Shown here in pieces: positions 1-8,434 of a stretch of 64,000 bases of DNA. This DNA comes from Micromonospora globbae (lineage in GTDB: Bacteria > Actinomycetota > Actinomycetes > Mycobacteriales > Micromonosporaceae), in contig NZ_RAQQ01000006.1 of the NCBI RefSeq assembly GCF_003610785.1, forward strand, positions 62,001 through 126,000, written 5' to 3'. Each line of letters starts with the position of its first letter. Within the stretch, counting starts at the first letter, position 1. A program made the position numbers and the translations under genes. The notes under the pieces are model-generated. The model saw nothing but the letters and a program-made list of their open reading frames with translations. It searched no databases and was not told the origin of the DNA.

Positions 1-249
1 CGGGCGCGAGGCCGGGCTCCGGCTCGCTCCACTCGCTCCACATGCCCGCCCCCTCCGGACGCCACCTCCGGGCCGGTCCCCAGGCTACGGCGGCGCGCGC
101 CCCGCCGGTGCCGATCACGAGCACCGCCGCCAGCCCGTACCCGCCGGGGGACCCTGACGAAAGTGGGTACGGTCGGCCGCCCTTCGGGCAGGGCGCCGCC
201 CCCGCCCCGATCCCTACCGTCGGTTCCCCACCCACGGAAGGGAAGCACA
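1..249. other. Upstream intergenic segment, no gene recognised
   Basis: No convincing gene is seen here. A reading frame runs through it into the hydrolase gene from an upstream ATG, but the encoded residues look like random GC-rich translation with no signal peptide. The stretch probably contains the promoter of the hydrolase gene and perhaps the end of a gene beyond the window edge. Confidence 0.4.
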
Positions 250-1398
250 TTGACCGCACACCACGACACGAGGCGCAGGGGCAGGTGGGCTCTCGCCGTA
301 CCCCTGGCGCTGCTGGCGACGCTGCTGGCCGGCGGCACCGCGGCGGCCGGGACTCCGGCGGCACCGGCGACCCCGGTCCTGCGCCTGCCGGCCCCGACCG
401 GTCAGTACGCGGTCGGCACCACCTGGCTGCACCTCACCGACCCGGCACGGCCCGACCCGTGGCGGCCCGAGTCGCGCCGGGAGCTGATGGTCTCCCTCTG
501 GTACCCGTCGGTGGGCGCAGCCGGCGCACCGGCGCCCTACACCACGGCGGCTGTCTCCGCGCGGATCGTCGCCGCCGAGGGCCTGCCCCTGCCTCCGGAC
601 GTGCTGACGACCGTACGCACGAACGCCCGCCGCGACGCGCCGGTCCGGCCGGCCGCCCGGGGCTGGCCGCTGGTGGTGCTCTCCCCCGGGTTCAGCCTGA
701 GCCGGGAGTCGTTGACTGGGCTGGCCGAGGAACTCGCCAGCCGGGGGTACGTGGTGGCCGGCCTCGACCATCCGTACGAGGCGTGGGGCGTGGAGTTCCC
801 GGACGGCCGGGTCGCCGACTGTCTCGCCTGCGAACGGGAGTGGCCGGACGTGGCGGCGCGGCTGGTCGAGGGACGCGCCGCCGACGTGTCGTTCGTGCTC
901 GACCGGCTGACCGGGCCCCGTCCCGCGTGGCGCGGCGCCCGGTTCGTCGACGCGAGCCGGATCGGCATGGTGGGGCATTCGATCGGCGGCGCCAGCGCCG
1001 CCCAGGCGCTCCGCACCGACCGGCGGCTCGACGCCGGCGCCGACCTGGATGGCACCCTCTTCGTTCCCGTCCCGGCCGGTGCGGTGCGGAAGCCGTTCCT
1101 GCTGGTCGGTTCCGACCGGCCGGCGGACGCGAGCTGGCAACGCGACTGGCCCGGCCTCGCCGGCTGGAAGCGCTGGCTCACGGTCAGCGGAAGCGGGCAC
1201 ATGTCGTTCACCGACCGGCCGGTCCTCGGTGCCCAGCTCGGCATGGACCCCGGTGCCATTCCGGCGGAGCGGCAACTGCTGATCACCCGCGAGTACGTCG
1301 TGGCGTTCCTCGACGCGCACCTGCGCGACCGGGCCCGGCCCCTGCTCGACGGGCCGTCACCGGCCTACCCCGAGGTTCGGTTCACCGAACCGTCCTGA
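250..1398 (+). CDS. Secreted alpha/beta hydrolase (PAF-acetylhydrolase/lipase-like)
   Basis: Predicted exported serine hydrolase of 382 residues. The TTG start at 250 was chosen because a purine-rich GGAAGGGAAG lies just before it and the protein then begins with an Arg-rich stretch, a hydrophobic run (about residues 12-28) and a small-residue cleavage region, a typical signal peptide. The nucleophile elbow is GHSIGG with Ser244. Before it lies the beta-strand/oxyanion region PLVVLSPGFSLSRES, and a likely acid/base His follows in GSGHMSF. The PGF...YVVAGLDHPYEA pattern resembles plasma PAF-acetylhydrolase and related polyester or lipid hydrolases. Fold and serine motif are seen; the substrate is unknown. 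It stands alone, and the next gene is convergent. Confidence 0.8.
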   Translation: MTAHHDTRRRGRWALAVPLALLATLLAGGTAAAGTPAAPATPVLRLPAPTGQYAVGTTWLHLTDPARPDPWRPESRRELMVSLWYPSVGAAGAPAPYTTAAVSARIVAAEGLPLPPDVLTTVRTNARRDAPVRPAARGWPLVVLSPGFSLSRESLTGLAEELASRGYVVAGLDHPYEAWGVEFPDGRVADCLACEREWPDVAARLVEGRAADVSFVLDRLTGPRPAWRGARFVDASRIGMVGHSIGGASAAQALRTDRRLDAGADLDGTLFVPVPAGAVRKPFLLVGSDRPADASWQRDWPGLAGWKRWLTVSGSGHMSFTDRPVLGAQLGMDPGAIPAERQLLITREYVVAFLDAHLRDRARPLLDGPSPAYPEVRFTEPS

Positions 1399-1593
1399 CC
1401 CACGCGGCCTCGCTGGGGTTCGGCGTCCGCGCCCGACCTCGGTGAGGCCGCGCGGTGCGACGTCGCTCCCGGCCCATCCCCGCCCACCCGGCGACCACCC
1501 CGCCGGCGAAGCCCGCTGGGGTACGGCGTCGAGCCGCGTCGCCCCAGCCCACGGTGCGGTCGGCCGTGCGGGTACCGCCGGGTGCGGGCAGAC

Positions 1594-2619
1594 TCAGCGC
1601 TTGTCCTGCTGCCCCTGTTGGGCCATGCCGGCCCGGATGGCGTCCCACACGCTCCGGCCGGCCTGCCGGAGCGCTTCCCCGGCCTGCCCGGCGAGGTCGG
1701 CCGCGCCCGGCACCGGCCGGCCCGCACCCCGCTGCTCGCCGCCGCCCGCCTGCCCGGCCCCACCGGGCCGGGCCGGCTGGCCCGGCTGCTGGCCCTGCTG
1801 CCCACCCTGACGCTGCTCGGTCCGACCCCGCTGCTCGGCCTGACCCCGCTGCCCACCCTGGCCCTGCTGCCCACCCTGGCCCGGCTGCCCACCCTGGCCC
1901 CGCTGCCCGGCCTGACCCGGCTGCGCGCCCTGGCCCCGCTGCTGCTCGGCCTGAGCCTGCGGCCCGCCCTGGCCCTGCTGCCGCGCCGGCTGCTCGCCCC
2001 TGCCCGGCGGCGCCTCGCCCTTGGCGACCGGGCCCTCCCCGGTCCACTCCGCGCGTGCGCTGATCGAGCCGATCTCCCGCCCGAGCCGGTCCACCATGCT
2101 GCCGAGGCGCTCGCTGCTGCCGCTCACCTGCTGGGCCGCCCGGCCGGCGTCCTGGATCGCGCCCTGCGCCGAACTGGCCAGGGACTCGATCATCTGCGGG
2201 TTCCGGTCGAGGGTGGTGAGCGCGCGGTCGAGGATCTCGACCAGCCGCTCCAGCCGTACCTTGAGGAGGACCTCGGCCTTCACGTCGTCGATGTCCAGCT
2301 CGACCGCGTCGAGGCGTACGCGGACGCCGGCGTCCAGCTGGAGCAGGTTCGCCAGCCGTGCCCGCAGGGAGAGGTCGGCGTCCAGCCCGTCGACGGCCAG
2401 CCGGAGTTCACCGACGCGCAGGTCCGGCACGTCGAGCAGCACGTCCGGCTCACCCGGGCGGCCCCGCTCCTCCTCGGCCGGCCACCGGCCCTCGCGTACG
2501 TGCCGCTCCTGGCCGCCGTGTGCGGCCGCGCCCTCCGCTCCCTGGCCCTGCCCCTGGCCCCGGTCACCCGGCCCCTGGCTCGCCTGCCCGCGCCCGCCCG
2601 ACTCGCTCCCGCTGCCCAT
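1594..2619 (-). CDS. Hypothetical protein with Gln/Gly-rich repeat region
   Basis: A 341-residue protein of unknown function. The ATG at 2619 is preferred over an upstream in-frame start because GGGAG sits about ten bases before it. Residues 1-50 are Gly/Gln/Glu-rich. Residues about 55-150 form a compact segment of regularly spaced Leu/Val and Asp (DVLLDVPDLRVGELRL, then LDAVELDIDDVKAEVLLKVR) that looks like a beta repeat ending in a helix. A helical stretch follows (about 150-190). A long low-complexity tract of QGGQ/GQGG units (about 205-300) comes next, and the tail resembles an amphipathic helix. No signal peptide or membrane segment is seen. The structured part may be a conserved actinobacterial domain, but I cannot name it. 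Confidence 0.7.
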   Translation of the reverse strand: MGSGSESGGRGQASQGPGDRGQGQGQGAEGAAAHGGQERHVREGRWPAEEERGRPGEPDVLLDVPDLRVGELRLAVDGLDADLSLRARLANLLQLDAGVRVRLDAVELDIDDVKAEVLLKVRLERLVEILDRALTTLDRNPQMIESLASSAQGAIQDAGRAAQQVSGSSERLGSMVDRLGREIGSISARAEWTGEGPVAKGEAPPGRGEQPARQQGQGGPQAQAEQQRGQGAQPGQAGQRGQGGQPGQGGQQGQGGQRGQAEQRGRTEQRQGGQQGQQPGQPARPGGAGQAGGGEQRGAGRPVPGAADLAGQAGEALRQAGRSVWDAIRAGMAQQGQQDKR

Positions 2620-2837
2620 CCGCCCCGCTCCCGGCTCGGCGGGCCCGGCGCGCACCGGGCCCCGACCGGCCGCGCATACCCACTTCGTGGCACCCCATCC
2701 CTGGCCGGAACGCGGCCGATACGACCCGCCGCCCCCGGTTCGACCGGGAGCGCACCGACCCGCCGACGATCTCTGTCCGGAACCGGGCAGGTACGCTCCG
2801 CTGCATACCGGAGCATCAGCCGGTATGGTCCGGGCCT

Positions 2838-3362
2838 ATGGGACAGGACATGGTGGATCGGGCCGACATCCGGCAGGACGTGGACCAGTTCTCCCTGCGG
2901 TGCAGCTTCCTCGTCTCCGCGCCGGCCGAGCGCGCCTTCGCCACCTTCACGGGGGCGCTGACCGACTGGTGGGTCACCGAGTACACCTGGTCCGGGCCGG
3001 AGACGCTGGCCGAACTGGGCATGGAGCCCCGGGCGGGCGGCATGCTCTACGAGATCGGCCCCTACGGCTTCCGCGCCGACTGGGGCCGGGTGCTGACCTG
3101 GGATCCACCCCGTCGGCTGGTCTTCACGTGGCAGATCGGGCCGGACCGCGTTCCGGTGCCGGATCCGGCCCGCGCGAGCGAGGTGGAGGTGGTCTTCCTC
3201 GCCGAGGCGCCCGAGCAGACCCGCGTGGAGCTGGAGCACCGCCACTTCGACCGGCACGGTGAATCGGCCGAGGGCTACCGGCAGGCGCTCACGGCCGGGT
3301 GGCACGAGCTGCTCTCCCGTTACGTCGCGACGGTGGACGGGCACCTGCCGCCCCTGAGCTGA
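2838..3362 (+). CDS. SRPBCC / AHSA1-type domain protein
   Basis: A 174-residue single-domain protein of the SRPBCC (START-like helix-grip) fold. The pattern of the Aha1-C-terminal-domain-like (AHSA1) group is visible: an N-terminal strand with SAPAERAFATFT, then TDWW, then GGMLYEIGPYG, WGRVLTWDPPRRLVFTW, and a C-terminal helix containing GWHELLSRY. Such proteins bind hydrophobic ligands in a cavity and are often stress-linked; the ligand here is unknown. The ATG at 2838 gives the usual family length. A longer upstream reading frame is GC-rich noise. No operon partner is seen; the next gene is convergent. Confidence 0.85.
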   Translation: MGQDMVDRADIRQDVDQFSLRCSFLVSAPAERAFATFTGALTDWWVTEYTWSGPETLAELGMEPRAGGMLYEIGPYGFRADWGRVLTWDPPRRLVFTWQIGPDRVPVPDPARASEVEVVFLAEAPEQTRVELEHRHFDRHGESAEGYRQALTAGWHELLSRYVATVDGHLPPLS

Positions 3363-3401
3363 CCCGCTGGGCCGACCTGGGCCCGAGGCTGCGCCGACCG
3401 G

Positions 3402-4109
3402 TCAGCGGCCGAGGACCCGGCCGGCGCGCGGACCCGTGCCCATCGAGGGGCCGCCGAGGTCGGCCCGCCGCCCGGCGTCGGCGCCCGAGGCGAAGCCGCT
3501 GCCGGCGAGGCGCCGTGGCGGCGCGGTCCGCAGGCGCGGGTACACCTCGGCGAGCCGTCGCTGCACCCGGTCGGAACGGTCGGCCAGGACGAGGGCCACT
3601 CCCGGCGTACCCGGGTCGGTCGCGGCCGCCGTCTCGGCGGCGCGCAGCCGGGCGCCGATCGACTGGGCGAATCCGGCCAGCCAGGAACGCCGGAACGCGG
3701 CGGGCTGTTCGCCCGCGGGGACGGGCGTGCCGGCCAGCCCGTGCGCCGCCTGGACGAGGAGCGAGGTGAAGAGCAGGTCGACCCGTTCCAGGTCGCTCGC
3801 GAAGCCGAACAGGTGCATGGCGAAACCGCTGCCGTGCCGGCGGCGTACGCACCGGCAGCGCAGCGGATCCGCGACGGCGGCGAGCAGGCCGGCCTTGTCC
3901 CGGGCGTACGGGGCGATCACCTCGACCACCCGGTCGCCGACCGGGTCGGTGGCCGGGTCGCGGGACGCGAGCAGCGCGCGGTCCACACCGTAGCGGGCGA
4001 TCAGCTCGGTCGCCTTGGCGGTGAACGCCGCCGCCTCCGCGGGCGTGCAGGCCGGGTCCTCGGCCTGGGCCAGCAGCTTGCGGACCTTGCTGAGCATGGC
4101 CTCCGACAT
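3402..4109 (-). CDS. DUF2786 domain-containing protein
   Basis: A 235-residue cytoplasmic protein. The first 40 residues (MSEAMLSKVRKLLAQAED...TELIARYGVD) are the classic DUF2786 helical signature, a motif that opens many actinobacterial and phage proteins of unknown function. The middle part (RCRCVRR...GFASDLERVDLLFTSLLVQA) and a C-terminal Arg/Gly-rich tail follow the usual architecture. The start at 4109 has GGGG a few bases upstream. A longer frame upstream is implausible because it would run into the neighbouring gene in another frame. It lies 47 bp downstream of another small gene on the same strand, so they may be co-transcribed. Confidence 0.85.
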   Translation of the reverse strand: MSEAMLSKVRKLLAQAEDPACTPAEAAAFTAKATELIARYGVDRALLASRDPATDPVGDRVVEVIAPYARDKAGLLAAVADPLRCRCVRRRHGSGFAMHLFGFASDLERVDLLFTSLLVQAAHGLAGTPVPAGEQPAAFRRSWLAGFAQSIGARLRAAETAAATDPGTPGVALVLADRSDRVQRRLAEVYPRLRTAPPRRLAGSGFASGADAGRRADLGGPSMGTGPRAGRVLGR

Positions 4110-4156
4110 GTCCCCAGAGCTATCACACGACGGGGACGGGCGGCTCGACGCCGGCG

Positions 4157-4558
4157 TCAGCGGGTGCGGCTGCGGCTGCGGCTGCGCAGCGTCGCGACCG
4201 TCGATCCCGCGAGGGTGAGCAGGCAGTCCGGCAGCAGGCCGTCGGCGACCGCCGCGCCGAAGAGGGCCTGCCCGGTGTCGACGTCGCGGTTGGCGTACGC
4301 GCTGACGAACCGCGCCACCCAGCGCGTGTCGTAGCCGGCCTCGTCGATGCCGGGGAAGTCCAGGGCGCACGACCCGGGTGGGCCGGGGTCACCGACCATG
4401 GCGGCGGCGAGGCACCAGGCCACCCCGTACGCGCCCGCGAGGCCGGAGCGGTCGACGACGTCGTCGAACGTGCCCACCACGGCGTCGCCGTCCCCGTCCA
4501 GCGCCGAGCGGAGCACGGCGGTCGCATCGTCGAGCGTCTGCTGTGGCAGGTCCGTCAC
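4157..4558 (-). CDS. Hypothetical protein
   Basis: About 133 residues from the GTG at 4558 (a TTG at 4585 is also in frame). The sequence is Asp/Ala-rich and probably all-helical, with the segment DTRWVARFVSAYANRDVDTGQALFG. No known domain is recognised. The C-terminus ends in an (RS)n-like basic tail encoded by a run of GCGGCT hexamers, so tail length may vary between strains. It is followed on the same strand by the DUF2786 gene. Confidence 0.6.
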   Translation of the reverse strand: MTDLPQQTLDDATAVLRSALDGDGDAVVGTFDDVVDRSGLAGAYGVAWCLAAAMVGDPGPPGSCALDFPGIDEAGYDTRWVARFVSAYANRDVDTGQALFGAAVADGLLPDCLLTLAGSTVATLRSRSRSRTR

Positions 4559-4723
4559 GCACCGCACAGTAGGTGGCCCGGTCAAGACACCGAATCACGT
4601 CCATGGATGGCTACGGTGCGTGACGAACGCGGGCGACCTGCGGAGTGAGCAGCATCCACGGTCCCGCGCCGCGAACCGGCACGCTAATGTGCGCAGCGGA
4701 CCTTCGCCGATGGAAGGACGACC

Positions 4724-6064
4724 ATGCTCGTATCGCGCGGCTCGCGGGCGGCCACACTGGTTGCCTGCGCCACGTTCCTGCTCGCCACCAGCGCCTGCGG
4801 GACTGACAAGCCCGAGGAGGCGACGACCCAACAGGCGCGTCTCTACGGGACCGACGGCAACATGCTCAACTCCTTCCCGGCGGAGTTGAAGGATCGCGCC
4901 GACCTCGTCGACGGCATGAAGGGCACGACCCCCCTCACGCCCCTGCCCGAGGACTTCAAGAGCCGGCTACGGTCCGTCGATCCAGAGTTGAGCGACTTCC
5001 TCTACTCGGCGGAGACGTACGACGCGATCATGATCAGCGCGCTGGCGGCGCAGCTGGCGGGCAGCACGCAGCCCGAGGCCATCGCCCAGCAGATCGTGGG
5101 CGTCACCAACGGCGGTCAGCGCTGCGAGGACGCGGCCACCTGCCTGAGCCTCGCGCGGAGCGGGCAGGACATCGAGTACCGCAGCGTCTCGCTGACCCGC
5201 GCCGGCTTCACCGACGCCGGCGAGCCGTCCACGGCGAGCTACGCCACCCTGCACTTCGACGGCCAGCAGCTCAACGACGCCAAGACCGAGTTCGTCGGTG
5301 CCGGTGACGAGTCGGCCGCGAGCACCAAGACCCCGCCGAAGCCGCGCAAGCAGCGCGAGGGCGCCCGGACCGGCGCCCCGCTGGTCATCGGTGGCCTGCT
5401 GCCCAAGACCGGTGAGCTGGCCCTCGCGTACCCGCCGATGGCCGCCGCCGCCCAGCTGGCCATCAAGGAGATCAACGCCGCCGGTGGCGTGCTCGGCGAG
5501 GACGTGACCTGGATCGACGGCGACGACGGCACGAGCCCCGCGGTGGCGAAGGCGACCGTGGCGCGGCACGTGGAGGCCGGCGTCGACGTGATCATCGGTG
5601 CCGGCGGTTCGGGCATCAGCCTGGCGGTGCTGCCGGACGTGGTGAAGGCCGGCAAGATCCTGTTCTCGCCGTCCAACACCGACGACGGCCTCACGAAGGC
5701 CGACGACAAGGGCCTCTACTTCCGCACGGCCCCGCCGGACAGCCTCCAGGGCCGCGCCCTGGCCGACGTGATCCTCCGGGACGGCTCGCAGCGGATCGCG
5801 ATCGTCGCCCGCAAGGACTCCTACGGCGAGGGCCTCCAGGCCGTCGTGAGGGCGGAGCTGGAGAAGGCCGGCATCACGACCGACCGGATCAAGCTGCTGA
5901 CCTACAACCCGCCGGAGGGCGAGTCGGCCCCGCCGGTCGACTTCGCCACCGGCGCCAAGGAGGTCAAGGACTTCGGCGCGGACGCCGTGCTGGTGATCGG
6001 CTTCGCCGAGTCGGCCCAGGTGATCCGGGCGCTGGCGGACGCCGGCGTGCAGATCCGGCACTGA
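4724..6064 (+). CDS. Branched-chain amino-acid-type substrate-binding lipoprotein, half-domains in swapped order
   Basis: A 446-residue predicted lipoprotein: a hydrophobic signal, then Cys25 in a lipobox-like LLATSAC, with the SD GGAAGG before the ATG. Residues 219-446 match the first half of a periplasmic-binding fold of the Leu/Ile/Val class (IGGLLPKTGELA, AAQLAIKEINAAGGVLG, IIGAGGSG, SPSNTDDGLT, YGEGLQAV, VIGFAESAQVIRALADAG) but stop where the second half should begin. Residues about 36-205 instead resemble that missing second half (LYGTDGNM, GMKGTTPLTPLPEDF, YDAIMISALAAQLAGST, CLSLARSGQDIEYRSVSLTRAG, YATLHFDG). A basic Pro/Lys linker joins them. This looks like a circular permutation. 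No permease or ATPase gene is adjacent. Export and family are well supported; ligand unknown. Confidence 0.85.
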   Translation: MLVSRGSRAATLVACATFLLATSACGTDKPEEATTQQARLYGTDGNMLNSFPAELKDRADLVDGMKGTTPLTPLPEDFKSRLRSVDPELSDFLYSAETYDAIMISALAAQLAGSTQPEAIAQQIVGVTNGGQRCEDAATCLSLARSGQDIEYRSVSLTRAGFTDAGEPSTASYATLHFDGQQLNDAKTEFVGAGDESAASTKTPPKPRKQREGARTGAPLVIGGLLPKTGELALAYPPMAAAAQLAIKEINAAGGVLGEDVTWIDGDDGTSPAVAKATVARHVEAGVDVIIGAGGSGISLAVLPDVVKAGKILFSPSNTDDGLTKADDKGLYFRTAPPDSLQGRALADVILRDGSQRIAIVARKDSYGEGLQAVVRAELEKAGITTDRIKLLTYNPPEGESAPPVDFATGAKEVKDFGADAVLVIGFAESAQVIRALADAGVQIRH

Positions 6065-6082
6065 CCGCCCGCCACCAGCGAC

Positions 6083-6114
6083 GAAACGGCCGCACCGATC
6101 GGTGCGGCCGTTTC
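6083..6114 (+). terminator. Perfect inverted repeat, likely terminator
   Basis: A 32-base perfect palindrome (16-bp arms) that begins with GAAACGGCCGCACCG, 18 bases after the stop of the binding-protein gene. The right arm ends in TTTCC, so on the plus strand it resembles an intrinsic terminator. It also lies downstream of the convergent enoyl-CoA hydratase gene. Confidence 0.8.
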
Positions 6115-6172
6115 CGTGTGCCGGCGGGCTGCCCAGGGACGCGTTCCCGGCGACGCCGGGTTCCCGCGACCG

Positions 6173-6916
6173 TCAGCGGCTACGGCGCCGCTCCAGGAAC
6201 TCGGTCATCCGGCGGCGCTTCTCCTCGTCCTCGAAGAGCACCGCCTGACTGACCAGGTCGAGCTGGGGGTGGGCGGCCGCCGGGGCGTCCACGGCGAGCT
6301 TGGTCAGTCGCAGGGCCAGCGCGGACCCCTTGGCCATCTCGTCGAGCAGGCCGTGCGCCGCCGGGAGCAGCTCGTCGGGTTCGGCCACCACCCGGTTGAC
6401 GAGCCCGATCCGCAGCGCCTCCGCGGCGTCCACCCGCCGGCCCGTGAACAGCAGCTCCTTGGCCCGGGCCTCACCGATCAGCGCGGGGAGCCGGTGCGTG
6501 GCGCCGGCGCCGGCCAGGATGCCCAGCCGCACCTCCGGCTGACCGAAGACCGCACGCTCCGTGCACACCCGCAGGTCACAGGCGTACGCCAGCTCGGCGC
6601 CCCCGCCCAGCGCCGGACCGTCGACGGCCGCGACGGTGGGCATCGGCAGGGCGCGGATCCGGGCGAACGCGGCGGAGTTGATCGCCGCGAGCGCGTCCAA
6701 CCGGCCCCGCTCACGCAGCTGGCCGATGTCCGCCCCGCCGGCGAAGATGCCCTCCGTCCCGCCCGTGAGCAGCAGCAGCCGCGGCCGGGCCTCCAGCTCG
6801 GCGCAGACCGCGTGCAACTCGGCGATCAGGTCGGCGTCGATGGCGTTGCGCTTCTCCGGCCGGTCCAGGGTGACCACCAGCCGGTCCGGGTGCTCCTCGA
6901 CACGCAGGCCGCTCAT
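6173..6916 (-). CDS. Enoyl-CoA hydratase/isomerase family protein
   Basis: A 247-residue crotonase, the usual length. It hydrates trans-2-enoyl-CoA to 3-hydroxyacyl-CoA in beta-oxidation. Visible are the N-terminal DRPEKRNAID motif, the CoA/oxyanion segments FAGGADI and GPALGGGAEL, and both glutamates expected of an active hydratase (one in GGGAEL, one in FGQPEVRLGILAG). It lies 46 bp downstream of the 3-hydroxyacyl-CoA dehydrogenase gene on the same strand, which would catalyse the next step, so the two form an operon. Chain-length preference cannot be read from sequence. Confidence 0.92.
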   Translation of the reverse strand: MSGLRVEEHPDRLVVTLDRPEKRNAIDADLIAELHAVCAELEARPRLLLLTGGTEGIFAGGADIGQLRERGRLDALAAINSAAFARIRALPMPTVAAVDGPALGGGAELAYACDLRVCTERAVFGQPEVRLGILAGAGATHRLPALIGEARAKELLFTGRRVDAAEALRIGLVNRVVAEPDELLPAAHGLLDEMAKGSALALRLTKLAVDAPAAAHPQLDLVSQAVLFEDEEKRRRMTEFLERRRSR

Positions 6917-6962
6917 CGCGCCGGCCCTCCGTTCGGGGGGCTCGCCAGCTCGCTCCTCGCGC

Positions 6963-7823
6963 TCACCGGCGCACCCCGCCTTCCCACGTGTAGAAGCCCT
7001 GCCCGGACTTCTTGCCCAGCCGGCCGGCGGCCACCATCTCCTCCAGCAGCGGCGGAGGAGCGAAGCGGTCGCCGTACGCGGCCTGGAGGGTGCGGGCGAT
7101 GTCGAGGCGCACGTCCAGGCCGACGAGGTCGGTCAGCTCCAGCGGCCCCACGGGGTGCCGGTAGCCGAGCACCATGGCCTTGTCGATGTCGGCGGGGCTG
7201 GCCACCCCGTCGGCGACCATCCGGATCGCCTCGAGGCCGAGCGTGACGCCGAGCCGGGAGGTGGCGAAGCCCGGCATGTCGCGTACCACGACGGGATCCT
7301 TGCCCAGCCGGCCGGCGAGCGCGACCGCCGCGGCGGTGGTCTCCTCGGCGGTGGCCGGGCCGACCACGACCTCGAGCAGCGCCATGGCCCAGACCGGGTT
7401 GAAGAAATGCAGCCCGAGGAAGCGCTCCGGCCGCGCCAGACCGGCGGCCAGCTCTCCGATGGAGATGCTGGAGGTGTTGCTGCCCAGCAACGCCGGGCCG
7501 AGCGACTCCGCATCGGCCAGGACCGTGCGCTTGAGGTCGAGCCGCTCCGGCACGGCCTCCACGATCACGTCCGGCCCCTCGGCGACCTCGGCCAACCCGG
7601 CGCGGAGCGTCAGGCGTGCCCGGTTGACCGCCGCCTGGTCGGCGGTCAGCTTGCCCCGCTCCACGGCCCGGTCCCACAGCTCGCCGAGCCGGGCGACGGC
7701 CGCCGCGCCCCGCTGGGCGTCGACCTCGACCAGCTCGACGGCGTACCCGGCGCCGGCCGCCACGTACGCGATTCCGAGCCCCATCGTGCCGGCTCCGACC
7801 ACCACGAACCGTTCGCTCACCAC
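6963..7823 (-). CDS. 3-hydroxyacyl-CoA (3-hydroxybutyryl-CoA) dehydrogenase
   Basis: A 286-residue NAD(P)-dependent enzyme that oxidises 3-hydroxyacyl-CoA to 3-oxoacyl-CoA. The N-terminal Rossmann motif is VVGAGTMGLGIA, the catalytic-region signatures are NTSSISI and FLGLHFFNPV (with the catalytic His), and the C-terminal helical domain contains DMPGFATSRLG and the closing GKKSGQGFYTW. Length fits the stand-alone PaaH/Hbd type rather than the large FadB fusion. Start: two consecutive GTG codons at 7823 and 7820. First gene of an operon with the enoyl-CoA hydratase. Confidence 0.93.
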   Translation of the reverse strand: MVSERFVVVGAGTMGLGIAYVAAGAGYAVELVEVDAQRGAAAVARLGELWDRAVERGKLTADQAAVNRARLTLRAGLAEVAEGPDVIVEAVPERLDLKRTVLADAESLGPALLGSNTSSISIGELAAGLARPERFLGLHFFNPVWAMALLEVVVGPATAEETTAAAVALAGRLGKDPVVVRDMPGFATSRLGVTLGLEAIRMVADGVASPADIDKAMVLGYRHPVGPLELTDLVGLDVRLDIARTLQAAYGDRFAPPPLLEEMVAAGRLGKKSGQGFYTWEGGVRR

Positions 7824-7983
7824 GCCTCCCCGCTGCGTCCGGCGGCGCGGGGGTCACCCGCGACCGGCGGTCCGCTCCACTCGCTCATGCTGCGACCCTA
7901 AGAGCTCCGGCGGCGGCCCCACGCGTGGGGGCGCGGCGGACGGGGTACGAGACCACCGTCGATCGAGGGAAGGACCGGACGAG

Positions 7984-8277
7984 ATGAGCGAGGCACCGGA
8001 CGTGACGGGCACGGAGAGCGCCGGGACCATCGAGACCCGTGGCGACGAGCGGGTCGACCTGCTGCGCGCGGACACCAACAACGACGGCCGGACGGACGTG
8101 TGGGTCGTGGACACCGACGGTGACGGGAAGGCCGACCTGTTCCAGTTCGACACCGACCACGACGGCAGGGTGGACGTCACGATGGTGGACCTCGACGAGG
8201 ACGGCACGCCCGACGAGGTGATCGACGGCGACGGGGGGCTGCCGCCGGAGCCGCTGCCGCCGACCGTCCAGGTCTGA
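7984..8277 (+). CDS. Small acidic protein with EF-hand/dockerin-like Asp repeats
   Basis: A 97-residue, strongly acidic protein. Residues about 28-80 consist of four or five units of the form D-T-(N/D)-x-D-G-(R/K)-x-D-x-x-x-x, for example DTNNDGRTDVW, DTDGDGKADLF, DTDHDGRVDVT and DLDEDGTPDEV. These match the calcium-loop consensus DxDxDG of EF-hand-like repeats found in bacterial VCBS and thrombospondin-type-3 proteins. No signal peptide or transmembrane segment is seen, so it appears cytoplasmic, which is unusual for this repeat type. Calcium binding is inferred. Confidence 0.75.
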   Translation: MSEAPDVTGTESAGTIETRGDERVDLLRADTNNDGRTDVWVVDTDGDGKADLFQFDTDHDGRVDVTMVDLDEDGTPDEVIDGDGGLPPEPLPPTVQV

Positions 8278-8434
8278 GTCGCCGGACGGGCCGACGGTCC
8301 CCGGCGCGTCCACATCGGCCGACCGCCGGTTGCCGCGTCGCAGGTCAGGGGCCGTCCACCCGGACGCGGCACGCCGGTGGCGCGGTTCTCGCTATCCGGC
8401 CGGTCAGTCAGCCGAGCGGTCGTATCCTGGCGGC

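Noticed and set aside
42-249. Upstream start for the secreted hydrolase at 163
   Set aside because: The extra 29 residues are Pro/Arg-rich without export features, while the TTG at 250 has a strong purine-rich SD and gives a normal signal peptide.
4107-4370. Longer N-terminal extension of the DUF2786 gene
   Set aside because: The extension reads through a neighbouring gene in a different frame and is Arg/Pro-rich noise. The ATG at 4109 begins the DUF2786 motif directly.
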